Translations under genes and position numbers: made by a program
Part shown: one piece after another, positions 9,205 to 17,014 of the stretch
Layout of the letters: each line of letters opens with the position of its first letter
How positions within the stretch are numbered: position 1 is the first letter of the stretch
Notes under the pieces: generated by a model
The model's input: only the letters and a program-made list of their open reading frames with translations
The model's database searches: none
Told to the model about the DNA's origin: nothing
Assembly: GCF_027706725.1 (NCBI RefSeq)
Contig: NZ_JAQFWQ010000016.1
Coordinates: 1 to 64,000 of the forward strand
From: Nocardiopsis endophytica
GTDB taxonomy: Bacteria; Actinomycetota; Actinomycetes; Streptosporangiales; Streptosporangiaceae
Direction of reading: 5' to 3'
DNA length: 64,000 nt

Positions 9205-10650
9205 TCAGTCGTCGGCTTGCGAGGACCTTCTCGTGCGGCCCAGGTACAGGGCGGCGCTGCCTCCTGCCAGGGACAGGACACCGGCGGCCACCATGCCCGC
9301 GATCGCCGTGCCGGTCACCGGCAGCCCGCCCCGGGGCCCACTCCCCTGCGGGTCGATGGTCACGTCGTCGCGGCCGGGTGCCCCCCGGGAACCGGGATCA
9401 GGGCTCCTGCTCGTATCCGGGGACGAGCCGTCGCCGGTGTCGCCGCGCCCGTCGCCGTTCCCGTCTCCGGAGCCGGTGTCGGACCCGCTGTCGGAGGAGC
9501 CGTCCTGCGAGCCGTCCGGGGTGTTCCCCGCACCGCCGTCCGCTCCCCGATCCCCGTCGCCGGGGTCGGAGCCGGTACCGTCCGCGCCCTCGCGGCCGTC
9601 CCCGCCGCCACGGCCGTCCTGGCCGCCTTGGCCGTCCTTGTCGCCCTGGCCGTCCGATCCTCCGCCGTCGCTCTCCGGACCGTCGCCCGGGTCCGGCGGG
9701 ACACCGGGCGAGAGGTCGTCGTCGGGCTCGGGGTCCTGACCCTGCTGCGGCTCCTGGCCGTCCTGGACGGCGCGCTCGCTGTGCACGCTCGTGCCGGCCA
9801 GCTCCAACCGGTAGGTCCGCCGCTCGGGCTCCTCCCCGTCCTCCGCCGGTGAGGTGACGTCGAACTCCATGTCCAGGCCGGCCGAAGCGGTCGTCGCCCC
9901 CGGCTGCCCGTCCGGCAGCTCGGTCACCGTCGCGCGCGCCGTGAAGTCGACCTCCACGGGCCCGTCCGGACCCGTCGCCGTGAACGTGCGCTCGTAGGTC
10001 CCGGCGCCGACCTCCACCTCGTGGCCGAGCACCTGCAGGTCCTGCACGTCGAGCCGCGCCGTCGCCCCGCGCTCGCGGGTCCACTGCGCCTGCGACTCGA
10101 CCGTGCCGACGACCACCAGGTCGTCGGCGCCGAAGAGGGCCGCCAGGTCCTCGTCGCCCGAGGTCGCGTGCGCCCCCTCGTCCTGGCCACCCGAGCCGCC
10201 GGTGCCACTGGCGCCGTCCTGTACGAGCGCACACGACGGGGAGAAGTGCACGCCGACGACCGACGCTTCGGCGGAGAGCGCGTCGCGCCCCGCGGTCACC
10301 CTGCTGATGCCCGCCTCCGGCGGCTCGGGGAAGTGCTGCTCCCCCGCGACTCCGCCTGGGCCCTCCGAGCGCTCGGCGCCCTCGGGCCCGTCGGTGCCCT
10401 CCGGCGGGGCCCAGCGGGCGGTGGCGGGGCCCTCGGAGCGGTCGCTGTTGAGGTCGCCGACGACGCCCGTGCCGCACCAGTCGACGGCGGCGATGCGCGC
10501 GCCCGCGAAGTGCTCGCCTCCGGTCCCGGGGGAGTCCGGGCGCACGGCGTCCGCGGCCGCGGTGCCGACGGAGGCGGCCGCCAGCAGGGCCCCGGTCGCG
10601 ATGAGTGTTCGTGCAGTGAGGCGGGACCGGGCGGGGGGATTCGGTGTCAC
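9205..10650 (-). CDS. Secreted LPXTG-type cell-wall-anchored protein
   Basis: This 481-residue surface protein has an N-terminal signal peptide (hydrophobic TLIATGALLAAASVGTAAADA, cleavage probably after an Ala-rich site), a globular part (about 40-270), a long Gly/Asp/Ser-rich low-complexity stalk (about 285-430) and a C-terminal sorting signal: LPVTG, a hydrophobic segment (IAGMVAAGVLSLAGG) and a basic tail (GRTRRSSQADD). Sortase would cleave between Thr and Gly and link the protein to peptidoglycan. The GTG at 10650 is favoured because AGAGGAAG precedes it; the open frame reaches a TTG at 10680. No sortase gene is present in the window. The ligand is unknown. Confidence 0.85.
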   Translation of the reverse strand: MTPNPPARSRLTARTLIATGALLAAASVGTAAADAVRPDSPGTGGEHFAGARIAAVDWCGTGVVGDLNSDRSEGPATARWAPPEGTDGPEGAERSEGPGGVAGEQHFPEPPEAGISRVTAGRDALSAEASVVGVHFSPSCALVQDGASGTGGSGGQDEGAHATSGDEDLAALFGADDLVVVGTVESQAQWTRERGATARLDVQDLQVLGHEVEVGAGTYERTFTATGPDGPVEVDFTARATVTELPDGQPGATTASAGLDMEFDVTSPAEDGEEPERRTYRLELAGTSVHSERAVQDGQEPQQGQDPEPDDDLSPGVPPDPGDGPESDGGGSDGQGDKDGQGGQDGRGGGDGREGADGTGSDPGDGDRGADGGAGNTPDGSQDGSSDSGSDTGSGDGNGDGRGDTGDGSSPDTSRSPDPGSRGAPGRDDVTIDPQGSGPRGGLPVTGTAIAGMVAAGVLSLAGGSAALYLGRTRRSSQADD

Positions 10651-10928
10651 GGTCTTCCTCTGCTCAATGGGTGACGTCAACGAAACTACCGTCCGATCGA
10701 CGCCCTCAATAGGCCCCTGTCCGCGTCGGCGGCGCCGCCCAGGCGGCAGGGGCGGCGGCCCATGTGCGCGCCATCCGCCCTCACCTCCGGTTTCCCCGGG
10801 GACGTGGCGCGTATCACAGACACGGCTGACGGGTCGCGGGGCGGTCCGGTACCGGCCACGAAAGGTGTGGCCCGTGTGGCTGCCGGGACGGCGGTGAAAG
10901 GGGGCCGGTGGATGCGGGCGGCCCGGAA

Positions 10929-10969
10929 AACGCGGAAGGCCCGGACGGTATGTCCGGGCCTTCCGCGTT
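10929..10969 (-). terminator. Perfect 18-bp hairpin after tRNA-Ala copy 1
   Basis: Perfect 18-base arms (10929-10946 and 10952-10969) with loop GGTAT sit three bases from the tRNA 3' end. The stem is built on GCGGAAGGCCCGGAC and serves as a strong tRNA terminator on the minus strand. Confidence 0.8.
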
Positions 10970-10972
10970 CTG

Positions 10973-11045
10973 TGGAGCTATGGGGATTCGAACCCCAGAC
11001 CTCCTCCATGCCATGGAGGCGCGCTACCAACTGCGCCATAGCCCC
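10973..11045 (-). tRNA. tRNA-Ala, anticodon GGC, copy 1 of 3
   Basis: This 73-nt cloverleaf has acceptor arms GGGGCTA and TAGCTCC, discriminator A, D-stem GCGC/GCGC, anticodon stem CCTCC/GGAGG with loop ATGGCAT (anticodon GGC), and T-arm containing GGTTCGAATCC. No CCA is encoded. The sequence is identical to the copies at 27755 and 29996, all on the minus strand. It marks the left border of the catabolic block. Confidence 0.97.
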
Positions 11046-11095
11046 GTGTCCCCTGAAGACAGGCCTTCTGATTCCGAGGAGGTGTCCCCTGAAGA
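11046..11095. repeat. Two 14-base direct repeats upstream of tRNA-Ala copy 1
   Basis: GTGTCCCCTGAAGA occurs at 11046-11059 and again at 11082-11095, the first copy touching the tRNA 5' end. They may be tRNA promoter duplications or a scar of an insertion; the other two tRNA copies lack them. Confidence 0.6.
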
Positions 11096-11173
11096 GGCGT
11101 GCACCAGTCTAGCGGACGCCCAGGGGTGCGCCGTCCATGGACGGCCGGGCGCACAGGCCGATCCGGCCGCGGC

Positions 11174-11218
11174 TTGACGCGGGCGCCGCCCGCCGCACAG
11201 AATCATATACGATATCGT
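11174..11218 (+). promoter_or_regulatory. Promoter and candidate GntR operator of the homoprotocatechuate operon
   Basis: TTGACG (11174-11179) and CAGAAT (11198-11203) are spaced by 18 bases and form a plausible sigma-70-type promoter. Overlapping the -10 and start site are ATCATATACGAT (11202-11213), one change from a perfect palindrome, and the perfect palindrome ACGATATCGT (11209-11218). The position suits repression by the GntR protein encoded at the end of the operon. A related sequence lies at 26720. Confidence 0.55.
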
Positions 11219-11239
11219 CTCTGATACGAGGTGACCGTC

Positions 11240-12730
11240 ATGGGCAACGACCCGATCACCGCGCTCCTCGGCCACCGGCCGGGCAAGGTGATCGCCGTCC
11301 ACCTCAACTACGCCTCGCGGGCGGCCCAGCGCGGCCGGACGCCCGCGCATCCCTCCTACTTCCTCAAGACCGCCTCATCGGTCACCGGCCCGGGCACGGT
11401 CGCCCGGCCGGAGGGCACCGAGCTCCTGGGGTTCGAGGGCGAGATCGCGCTGGTCGTCGGGACGGCCGCGCGCGACGTGCCCCCGGACCGGGCCTGGGCG
11501 CACGTCGGGTGGGTCACCGCGGCCGACGATCTCGGGCTGCACGACCTGCGCTACGCCGACCGGGGCGGCAACGTGCGGTCGAAGGGCGGCGACGGCTTCA
11601 CGCCCCTCGGCCCGGACCTGATCCCGGCCGAAAGGCTCGATCCGGAGCGGATCGGCATCCGCACGTGGCTCGACGGGGCGCTCGTCCAGGACGACGGCGG
11701 CCCGGGCCTGATCTTCCCGTTCGGACTGCTCGTGGCCGACCTGTCCCGCCTGATGACCCTCGAACCGGGCGACGTCGTCCTCACGGGGACGCCCGCGGGC
11801 GCGTCGGTCGCGCGGCCGGGGCAGCGGGTGGAGGTCGAGGCCTTCTCCCTCGACGATCCCGCGCTCACGTCGGGCCGGCTGGCCACCGACGTGACGGCGG
11901 GCCCGGCGCTGGCCCCGTGGGGCCACCCGCCGCGGGTGGACGACGCGCAGCGCGCCGACGCGTGGGGCCGCGTGCCGGAACCGGTGCCCACCCCGGAGGT
12001 CCGGGAGCGGCTGGCGGCGGTGGCGGTGGCCACCCTGTCGGTACAGCTGCGCAGGCGGGGGCTGGACGAGGTCTCCATCGACGGGGTGCGGCCGCTGGTG
12101 CCGGGCCGGCGCCTGGTGGGCCTCGCGCGGACCCTGCGGTTCGTGCCGTACCGCAAGGACCTCTTCGCCGAGCGGGGCGGCGGCTTCAACGCGCAGAAGC
12201 GGGCGTTCGACACGGTCGGCCCGGGCGAGGTGCTGGTCATGGAGGCGCGGGGCGACGCGAGCGCGGGCACGCTCGGCGACATCCTCGCGCTGCGGGCCGA
12301 GGTCCGCGGCGCCGCGGGCGTCATCACCGACGGCGCGGTCCGCGACGCCGCCGCCGTCGCCTCGACCGGCCTGCCGGTCTTCTGCGCCGGACACCACCCG
12401 GCGGTGCTCGGGCGCAGGCACGTGCCGTGGGAGACGGACACGGTGATCGCGTGCGGCGGGGCCGCCGTCCGGCCGGGGGACGTGGTCGTGGCCGATGACG
12501 ACGGCGCCGTCGTCATCCCGCCCGGACTCGTGGGCGAGGTGCTGGAGGCGGCCGAGGCCCAGGAGAGGGAGGAGGAGTTCATCGCCGGGATGGTCCGGCG
12601 AGGCGAATCCGTGAACGGCCTGTACCCGCTGAACACACGGTGGCGGCAGCGCTATGAGGCACAGGTGCCGGACGAGGAACAGGCACCGGACGAGGCGCCG
12701 GACCAAGCGCAGGATTTGGAGGCGGACTGA
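11240..12730 (+). CDS. FAH-family / RraA-like fusion enzyme (homoprotocatechuate pathway)
   Basis: The 496-residue protein joins two enzyme families. Residues about 15-220 are a fumarylacetoacetate hydrolase (FAH) domain with the metal ligands FEGE (E66, E68), DDLGLHDL near 97-104 and SKGGDGF with K115. Residues about 255-460 are RraA-like, with the ITDGAVRD signature (D364, R368, D369) of metal-dependent 4-hydroxy-2-oxoacid aldolase/decarboxylases. In the homoprotocatechuate pathway FAH-type HpaG isomerises and decarboxylates the tricarboxylate intermediate. The RraA half could supply a decarboxylase or aldolase step (inference). An acidic tail ends the protein. The ATG at 11240 has GAGGTGA five bases upstream and is preferred to the GTG at 11231. 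It is the first gene of a five-gene operon and overlaps the next by one base. Confidence 0.85.
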   Translation: MGNDPITALLGHRPGKVIAVHLNYASRAAQRGRTPAHPSYFLKTASSVTGPGTVARPEGTELLGFEGEIALVVGTAARDVPPDRAWAHVGWVTAADDLGLHDLRYADRGGNVRSKGGDGFTPLGPDLIPAERLDPERIGIRTWLDGALVQDDGGPGLIFPFGLLVADLSRLMTLEPGDVVLTGTPAGASVARPGQRVEVEAFSLDDPALTSGRLATDVTAGPALAPWGHPPRVDDAQRADAWGRVPEPVPTPEVRERLAAVAVATLSVQLRRRGLDEVSIDGVRPLVPGRRLVGLARTLRFVPYRKDLFAERGGGFNAQKRAFDTVGPGEVLVMEARGDASAGTLGDILALRAEVRGAAGVITDGAVRDAAAVASTGLPVFCAGHHPAVLGRRHVPWETDTVIACGGAAVRPGDVVVADDDGAVVIPPGLVGEVLEAAEAQEREEEFIAGMVRRGESVNGLYPLNTRWRQRYEAQVPDEEQAPDEAPDQAQDLEAD

Positions 12731-13668
12731 TGCGATTCCGATCCGACCCGTCCCGCATCAGGGGCGCGATCGCGCCGCTGTTCACCCCCTTCACCGACGA
12801 GGGGGCCGTGGACCACGCGTCGCTGCGGACGATGGTGCGCTGGCAGCTCGCCAACGGCTCGCGCGGGATCTCGATCGGCGGGTCGACCGGGGAGCCGTCG
12901 GCGCAGACGCTCACCGAGCGCGCCGAGGCGATCCGGCTCGTCGCCGAGGAGGTCGCCGACGAGGCGCCCTTCCTCCCCGGCACGGGCTCGGCGAAGCTCG
13001 ACGAGACGCTGGAGCTCACCGCCGTCGCCGCCGACGCGGGGGCGGACGCCGTCCTTGTCGTCACGCCCTACTACGCGCGCCCCACGCAGGAGGCGCTCTA
13101 CACGTGGTACTCGACGGTCGCCCGCGAGTTCCCGGACCTCCCGGTCGTCGCCTACAACGTGCCGGTGCGCACCGCGGTCGAGCTGGCGCCGCAGACGTTC
13201 GCCCGGCTCTACCGCGACCACGACAACATCGTGGGCATCAAGGAGACCACCAAGGACTTCGAGCACTTCTCCCGCGTCATGCACGCCTGCGGGCGGGACG
13301 TCCTGATGTGGTCGGGCATCGAGCTGCTGTGCCTGCCGCTGATCGCGCTCGGCGGGATCGGCTTCATCTCCGCCCTGTCCAACATCGCGCCGTCCACCGT
13401 CGCCCGGACCTATGAGGCGGCCGTCGCCGGGGACTGGGACCGGGCCCGCGAGCTGCACTACGGCGTGCACCCGCTGGTCGACCTGCTGTTCGCCGAGACC
13501 AACCCGGCCCCGGCGAAGTGGCTGATGGCCCGCCGCGGCCTGATCCGCTCGGACCACGTCCGGCCGCCGCTGGCCCCGCTGAGCGGGCAGGGCCGGGACA
13601 CGGTGCGCGCGCTGGCCGCCGAAGCCGAGCAGTACCTCACTCCCGTCCCGCCGAGGAGTCTCACATGA
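12730..13668 (+). CDS. DapA-family class I aldolase, probable pathway aldolase
   Basis: This 312-residue TIM-barrel enzyme of the DapA/N-acetylneuraminate lyase family has the GGSTGE loop (50-55), Tyr142 in AYNVP and the Schiff-base lysine K171 in GIKETT. It is annotated as dihydrodipicolinate-synthase-like by fold, but its place between the FAH-RraA gene and hpaE argues for a catabolic aldolase, likely releasing pyruvate and succinate semialdehyde in place of the HpaI-type enzyme (inference). The ATG overlaps the upstream stop by one base, GGAGG lies seven bases before it, and its own stop overlaps the hpaE start (ATGA), so translation is coupled. Confidence 0.85.
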   Translation: MRFRSDPSRIRGAIAPLFTPFTDEGAVDHASLRTMVRWQLANGSRGISIGGSTGEPSAQTLTERAEAIRLVAEEVADEAPFLPGTGSAKLDETLELTAVAADAGADAVLVVTPYYARPTQEALYTWYSTVAREFPDLPVVAYNVPVRTAVELAPQTFARLYRDHDNIVGIKETTKDFEHFSRVMHACGRDVLMWSGIELLCLPLIALGGIGFISALSNIAPSTVARTYEAAVAGDWDRARELHYGVHPLVDLLFAETNPAPAKWLMARRGLIRSDHVRPPLAPLSGQGRDTVRALAAEAEQYLTPVPPRSLT

Positions 13669-15224
13669 ACATCCCCGACAGCCTCCCTGACGGCGTCCCC
13701 GCCACCATCCCCGACCCGATCCCGCACCACATCGGCGGCGAGCCCGCCGCCTCGGCCGACGGCGCGACGTTCGACGTGCTCGCGCCCGCCACCAACGAGG
13801 TCTACACCCGGGCCGCCGCAGGCGGGAAGGCGGACGTCGACGCCGCCGTCGCGGCCGCCCGCCGCGCCTTCGCCGACGGCCCCTGGCCGCGGATGCGCGA
13901 CCGCGAGCGCGCCCGGGTCCTCGGCAGGATCGCCGACGCCGTCGAGTCGGTCGACGAGGAGCTGGCCGCCATGGAGTCCTTCGACACCGGGCTGCCGATC
14001 ACTCAGGCGAAGGGCCAGGCCCGCCGGGCCGCGGAGAACTTCCGGTTCTTCGCCGACCTGGTCGTGGCCCGGTCCGACGACGCCTACAAGGTGCCGGGCC
14101 TGCAGCTCAACTACGTCAACCGCAAGCCGGTCGGCGTGGCGGGGCTGATCACGCCGTGGAACACGCCGTTCATGCTGGAGTCGTGGAAGCTCGCCCCCGC
14201 GCTGGCCGCCGGCTGCACGGTCGTGCTCAAACCGGCGGAGTTCACGCCGCTGTCGGCGTCGCTGTGGGCCCGGGTCTTCGCCGCGGCCGGGCTGCCCGAC
14301 GGGGTGTTCAACCTGGTCAACGGGATCGGCGAGGTCGCAGGGGAGGCGCTGGTCACGCATCCGGGCGTCGACCTGGTCTCGTTCACCGGAGAGACCGGCA
14401 CCGGCAGGCGGATCTTCGCCAACGCCGCCGACGGGCTCAAGGGCCTGTCGATGGAGCTCGGCGGCAAGTCCCCCGCACTCGTCTTCGCCGACGCCGACCT
14501 CGACGCCGCGCTCGACTCGACCCTGTTCGGCGTGTTCTCCCTCAACGGCGAGCGCTGCACCGCCTCCTCCCGCATCCTCGTCGAACGGTCCGTCTACGAC
14601 GCGTTCGTGTCCCGCTACGCCGAGCGCGCGGCCGCCGTCAAGGTCGGCCCCCCGGACGACCCGGCGACCGAGGTGGGCGCCCTGGTGCACCCCGAGCACT
14701 TCCGGCGCGTGATGGACTACGTCGATTCCGGCAGGAGCGAGGCCGAACTCGTGGCCGGCGGCGGGCGGCCGGAGCACCTGCCCGACGGCAACTACCTCTC
14801 CCCCACCGTGTTCGCCGGCGTCCCCCCAACGGCGCGGATCTTCCAGGAGGAGATCTTCGGCCCCGTCGTCGCCATCACCCCGTTCGACACCGAGGACGAG
14901 GCGGTCGGCCTCGCCAACGACGTCCCGTACGGGCTCGCCGGGTACGTGTGGACGAACGACCTGCGGCGGGCGCACCGGGTCGCCGACCGGATCGAGGCGG
15001 GCATGGTGTGGATCAACTCCCACAACGTCCGCGACCTGCGCTCCCCGTTCGGCGGGGTGAAGGCCTCCGGCCTCGGCCAGGAGGGCGGCCACCGCTCCCT
15101 GGACTTCTACACCGAGCAGCAGGCCGTGCACGTCGCCCTGGGCGAGGTGCCCACCGCGCGCTTCGGCGCCGGGGGCTACGACGACCGGGACCCGTTCTTC
15201 TCGGGAGCGAGGAGCCTGCGATGA
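13665..15224 (+). CDS. hpaE: 5-carboxymethyl-2-hydroxymuconate semialdehyde dehydrogenase
   Basis: The 519-residue NAD-dependent aldehyde dehydrogenase has all key residues: TPWN with N166, MELGGK with E264, and GERCTA with the nucleophile C298. The ERCTASSR active-site context and the neighbouring dioxygenase identify it as HpaE, which oxidises the ring-cleavage product of homoprotocatechuate (CHMS) to 5-carboxymethyl-2-hydroxymuconate. The N-terminus is about 20 residues longer than in usual family members. The start follows GAGGAG and overlaps the aldolase stop; the stop overlaps the hpaD start (ATGA). A general aldehyde dehydrogenase is possible by sequence alone; context decides. Confidence 0.9.
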   Translation: MNIPDSLPDGVPATIPDPIPHHIGGEPAASADGATFDVLAPATNEVYTRAAAGGKADVDAAVAAARRAFADGPWPRMRDRERARVLGRIADAVESVDEELAAMESFDTGLPITQAKGQARRAAENFRFFADLVVARSDDAYKVPGLQLNYVNRKPVGVAGLITPWNTPFMLESWKLAPALAAGCTVVLKPAEFTPLSASLWARVFAAAGLPDGVFNLVNGIGEVAGEALVTHPGVDLVSFTGETGTGRRIFANAADGLKGLSMELGGKSPALVFADADLDAALDSTLFGVFSLNGERCTASSRILVERSVYDAFVSRYAERAAAVKVGPPDDPATEVGALVHPEHFRRVMDYVDSGRSEAELVAGGGRPEHLPDGNYLSPTVFAGVPPTARIFQEEIFGPVVAITPFDTEDEAVGLANDVPYGLAGYVWTNDLRRAHRVADRIEAGMVWINSHNVRDLRSPFGGVKASGLGQEGGHRSLDFYTEQQAVHVALGEVPTARFGAGGYDDRDPFFSGARSLR

Positions 15225-16273
15225 CCGCCGCACCCCCCGACATCCTGCGCTGCGCCTACCTCGAACTCGTGGTCGGCGACCTGGCGGCAGCCCGCGAGTT
15301 CTACGTGGACGTCCTCGGGCTGGTCGTGACCGAGGAGAACGGCCGCGAGATCCACCTGCGCGCGCTGGAGGAGTTCATCCACCACAACCTGGTCCTCCGC
15401 GAGGGCCCGGTGCCCGCCGTCGCCGCGTTCGGCTTCCGCGTGCGGACCCCCCGTGACCTGGACGCGGCCGAGGCCCACTACCGCGCGCTGGGGTGCGCGG
15501 TCCGGCGCGAGCCCCCCGGGTTCCGCACCGGGGTCGGCGAGGTCGTCCGGGTGCTCGACCCGCTCGGGTTCCCCTACGAGTTCTTCCACGACGTCGCGCA
15601 CGTTCCGCGCCTGACCTGGCGCTACGAACAGTACGGCGCGGGCGCGATCGTCCGGCTCGACCACTTCAACCAGGTCTGCCCCGACGTCGTGGCCGGAGCC
15701 GCCTACCTGGAGGGCCTCGGCTTCAAACGCACGGAGGACATCCGCGACGACGACGGCGTCACCTACGCCGCCTGGCTCGCCCGCAAGGACACCGTCCACG
15801 ACACCGCGCTCACCGGCGGCGCGGGGCCGCGGATGCACCACATCGCCTTCGCCACCCACGAGAGGCACAACATCCTGTACATCTGCGACAAGCTCGGTGC
15901 CCTGCGCCGCTCCGACGCCATCGAGCGCGGCCCCGGCAGGCACGGCGTGTCCAACGCCTTCTACCTCTACCTGCGCGATCCCGACGGCCACCGCATCGAG
16001 GTGTACACCCAGGACTACTACACCGGCGACCCCGACAACCCCGTCGTCACCTGGGACGTGCACGACGAGCAGCGCCGGGACTGGTGGGGCCACCCCGTCG
16101 TGCCGAGCTGGTACACCGAGGCGTCCACCGTGCTCGACCTCGACGGCGACCCCGTGCCGCTCCGCGAGCGCGAGGAACCCGCCGAGATGGACGTGACCGT
16201 CGGCGCCGACGGCTTCTCCTACACTCGCAAGGACGACACGGGCGGAGGATTCAAGCTCGGCGGGCAGCTGTAG
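15221..16273 (+). CDS. hpaD: Homoprotocatechuate (3,4-dihydroxyphenylacetate) 2,3-dioxygenase
   Basis: This 350-residue extradiol ring-cleavage dioxygenase contains two vicinal-oxygen-chelate modules. It closely follows the Brevibacterium fuscum HPCD plan as I remember it. The metal ligands are H148 (LDHFNQ), H207 (HHIAFATHE) and E260 (HRIEVYTQ), and the second-sphere acid-base residue is H193 (VHDTALTGG). The highly conserved stretches DYYTGDPDNPVVTWDVHD and VVPSWYTEAS are present. It cleaves the catechol ring next to the hydroxyls using Fe(II) or Mn(II) and O2 to give CHMS, the substrate of the upstream dehydrogenase. Translation is coupled to hpaE by ATGA overlap. This is the most secure assignment in the block. 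Confidence 0.96.
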   Translation: MTAAPPDILRCAYLELVVGDLAAAREFYVDVLGLVVTEENGREIHLRALEEFIHHNLVLREGPVPAVAAFGFRVRTPRDLDAAEAHYRALGCAVRREPPGFRTGVGEVVRVLDPLGFPYEFFHDVAHVPRLTWRYEQYGAGAIVRLDHFNQVCPDVVAGAAYLEGLGFKRTEDIRDDDGVTYAAWLARKDTVHDTALTGGAGPRMHHIAFATHERHNILYICDKLGALRRSDAIERGPGRHGVSNAFYLYLRDPDGHRIEVYTQDYYTGDPDNPVVTWDVHDEQRRDWWGHPVVPSWYTEASTVLDLDGDPVPLREREEPAEMDVTVGADGFSYTRKDDTGGGFKLGGQL

Positions 16274-16284
16274 AGAGGACCTTC

Positions 16285-16962
16285 ATGGCGGACACCGCCG
16301 CGGCCGGAGACCGCGCGCTGTCGAAGTCCGAGACGGTGTACCGGCAGCTGCGCGAACGCATCCTGTCCGGCCGCTACAGCGCCGGCTACCGGCTCGTCCT
16401 GGACCGGCTCGCCCGCGAGTTCACCGTCAGCGCGGTGCCGGTGCGCGAAGCGGTCCGGCGCCTGGAGGCCGAGGGCCTGGTGACGTTCACCCAGAACGTC
16501 GGGGCCGAGGTGACCGGGATCGACACCGCCGACTACACCGACACCATGCAGGTGCTCGCCTACCTGGAGGGCGCCGCCACCGCGCTGGCGGCGCCCCTCC
16601 TGGACACGGCCCGCCTCGACGAGGCCGCCGCCCTCAACGAGCGCATGCGCGCCCTGTACGGCGCCGACTTCGACCCGGTGCGGTTCACCGAGCTCAACGA
16701 GCGGTTCCACCGGCTGCTCTGCGCGCCGTGCCCCAACGGCCACCTGCTCGAACTGCTCGACCGCGAATGGCAGCGCATGGCGCTCATCCGCCGCTCCACC
16801 TTCTCCTTCGTCCCCGCCCGGCCCGCCGCCTCGCTCGACGAGCACGAGCACATCCTCGCGCTCCTGCGCGGCGGCGCACCGGCGGAGGAGATCGAGCGGA
16901 CCACCCGCGCGCACATCCTCCGCACCATGGAGGCCTACCTCGAGGCGGGCCGGAGGCCGTGA
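16285..16962 (+). CDS. GntR-family (FCD) regulator of the homoprotocatechuate operon
   Basis: The 225-residue protein has an N-terminal winged helix-turn-helix (about 13-78; ILSGRYSAGYRL, VPVREAVRRLEAEGLV) and a C-terminal FCD helical effector domain with the usual histidines in RFHRLL, EHEHILALL and RAHILRTMEAY. Such proteins repress aromatic-acid operons and release DNA on binding a pathway intermediate. It follows hpaD by 11 bases with AGAGAGGA as ribosome site, so it is the last gene of the operon it probably controls. The candidate operator is the palindrome at 11202-11218. The inducer is unknown. Confidence 0.9.
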   Translation: MADTAAAGDRALSKSETVYRQLRERILSGRYSAGYRLVLDRLAREFTVSAVPVREAVRRLEAEGLVTFTQNVGAEVTGIDTADYTDTMQVLAYLEGAATALAAPLLDTARLDEAAALNERMRALYGADFDPVRFTELNERFHRLLCAPCPNGHLLELLDREWQRMALIRRSTFSFVPARPAASLDEHEHILALLRGGAPAEEIERTTRAHILRTMEAYLEAGRRP

Positions 16963-17001
16963 GCGCCCTCCGAGGCACCGTGCGGGGCACCGGGGGCGCT
17001 C
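16961..17001. terminator. Bidirectional hairpin between the GntR gene and the amidohydrolase gene
   Basis: GAGCGCCC (16961-16968) pairs with GGGCGCTC (16994-17001), extended inward by CCG/CGG after a one-base bulge. It overlaps the GntR stop codon and lies before the end of the convergent amidohydrolase gene. Confidence 0.6.
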
Positions 17002-17014
17002 GGTCGCGGCGGCA

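Noticed and set aside
10686-11039. Open frames across the tRNA-Ala copies encoding the same peptide around VARLHGMEEVWGSNPHS (also 27693-27980 and the start of the frame ending at 29181)
   Set aside because: The peptide is simply the translated tRNA-Ala sequence, hence its threefold recurrence; no ribosome sites.
12730-13668. Assignment of the DapA-family gene as lysine-pathway dapA
   Set aside because: It is translationally coupled to the FAH-RraA and hpaE genes, so a catabolic aldolase is more likely.
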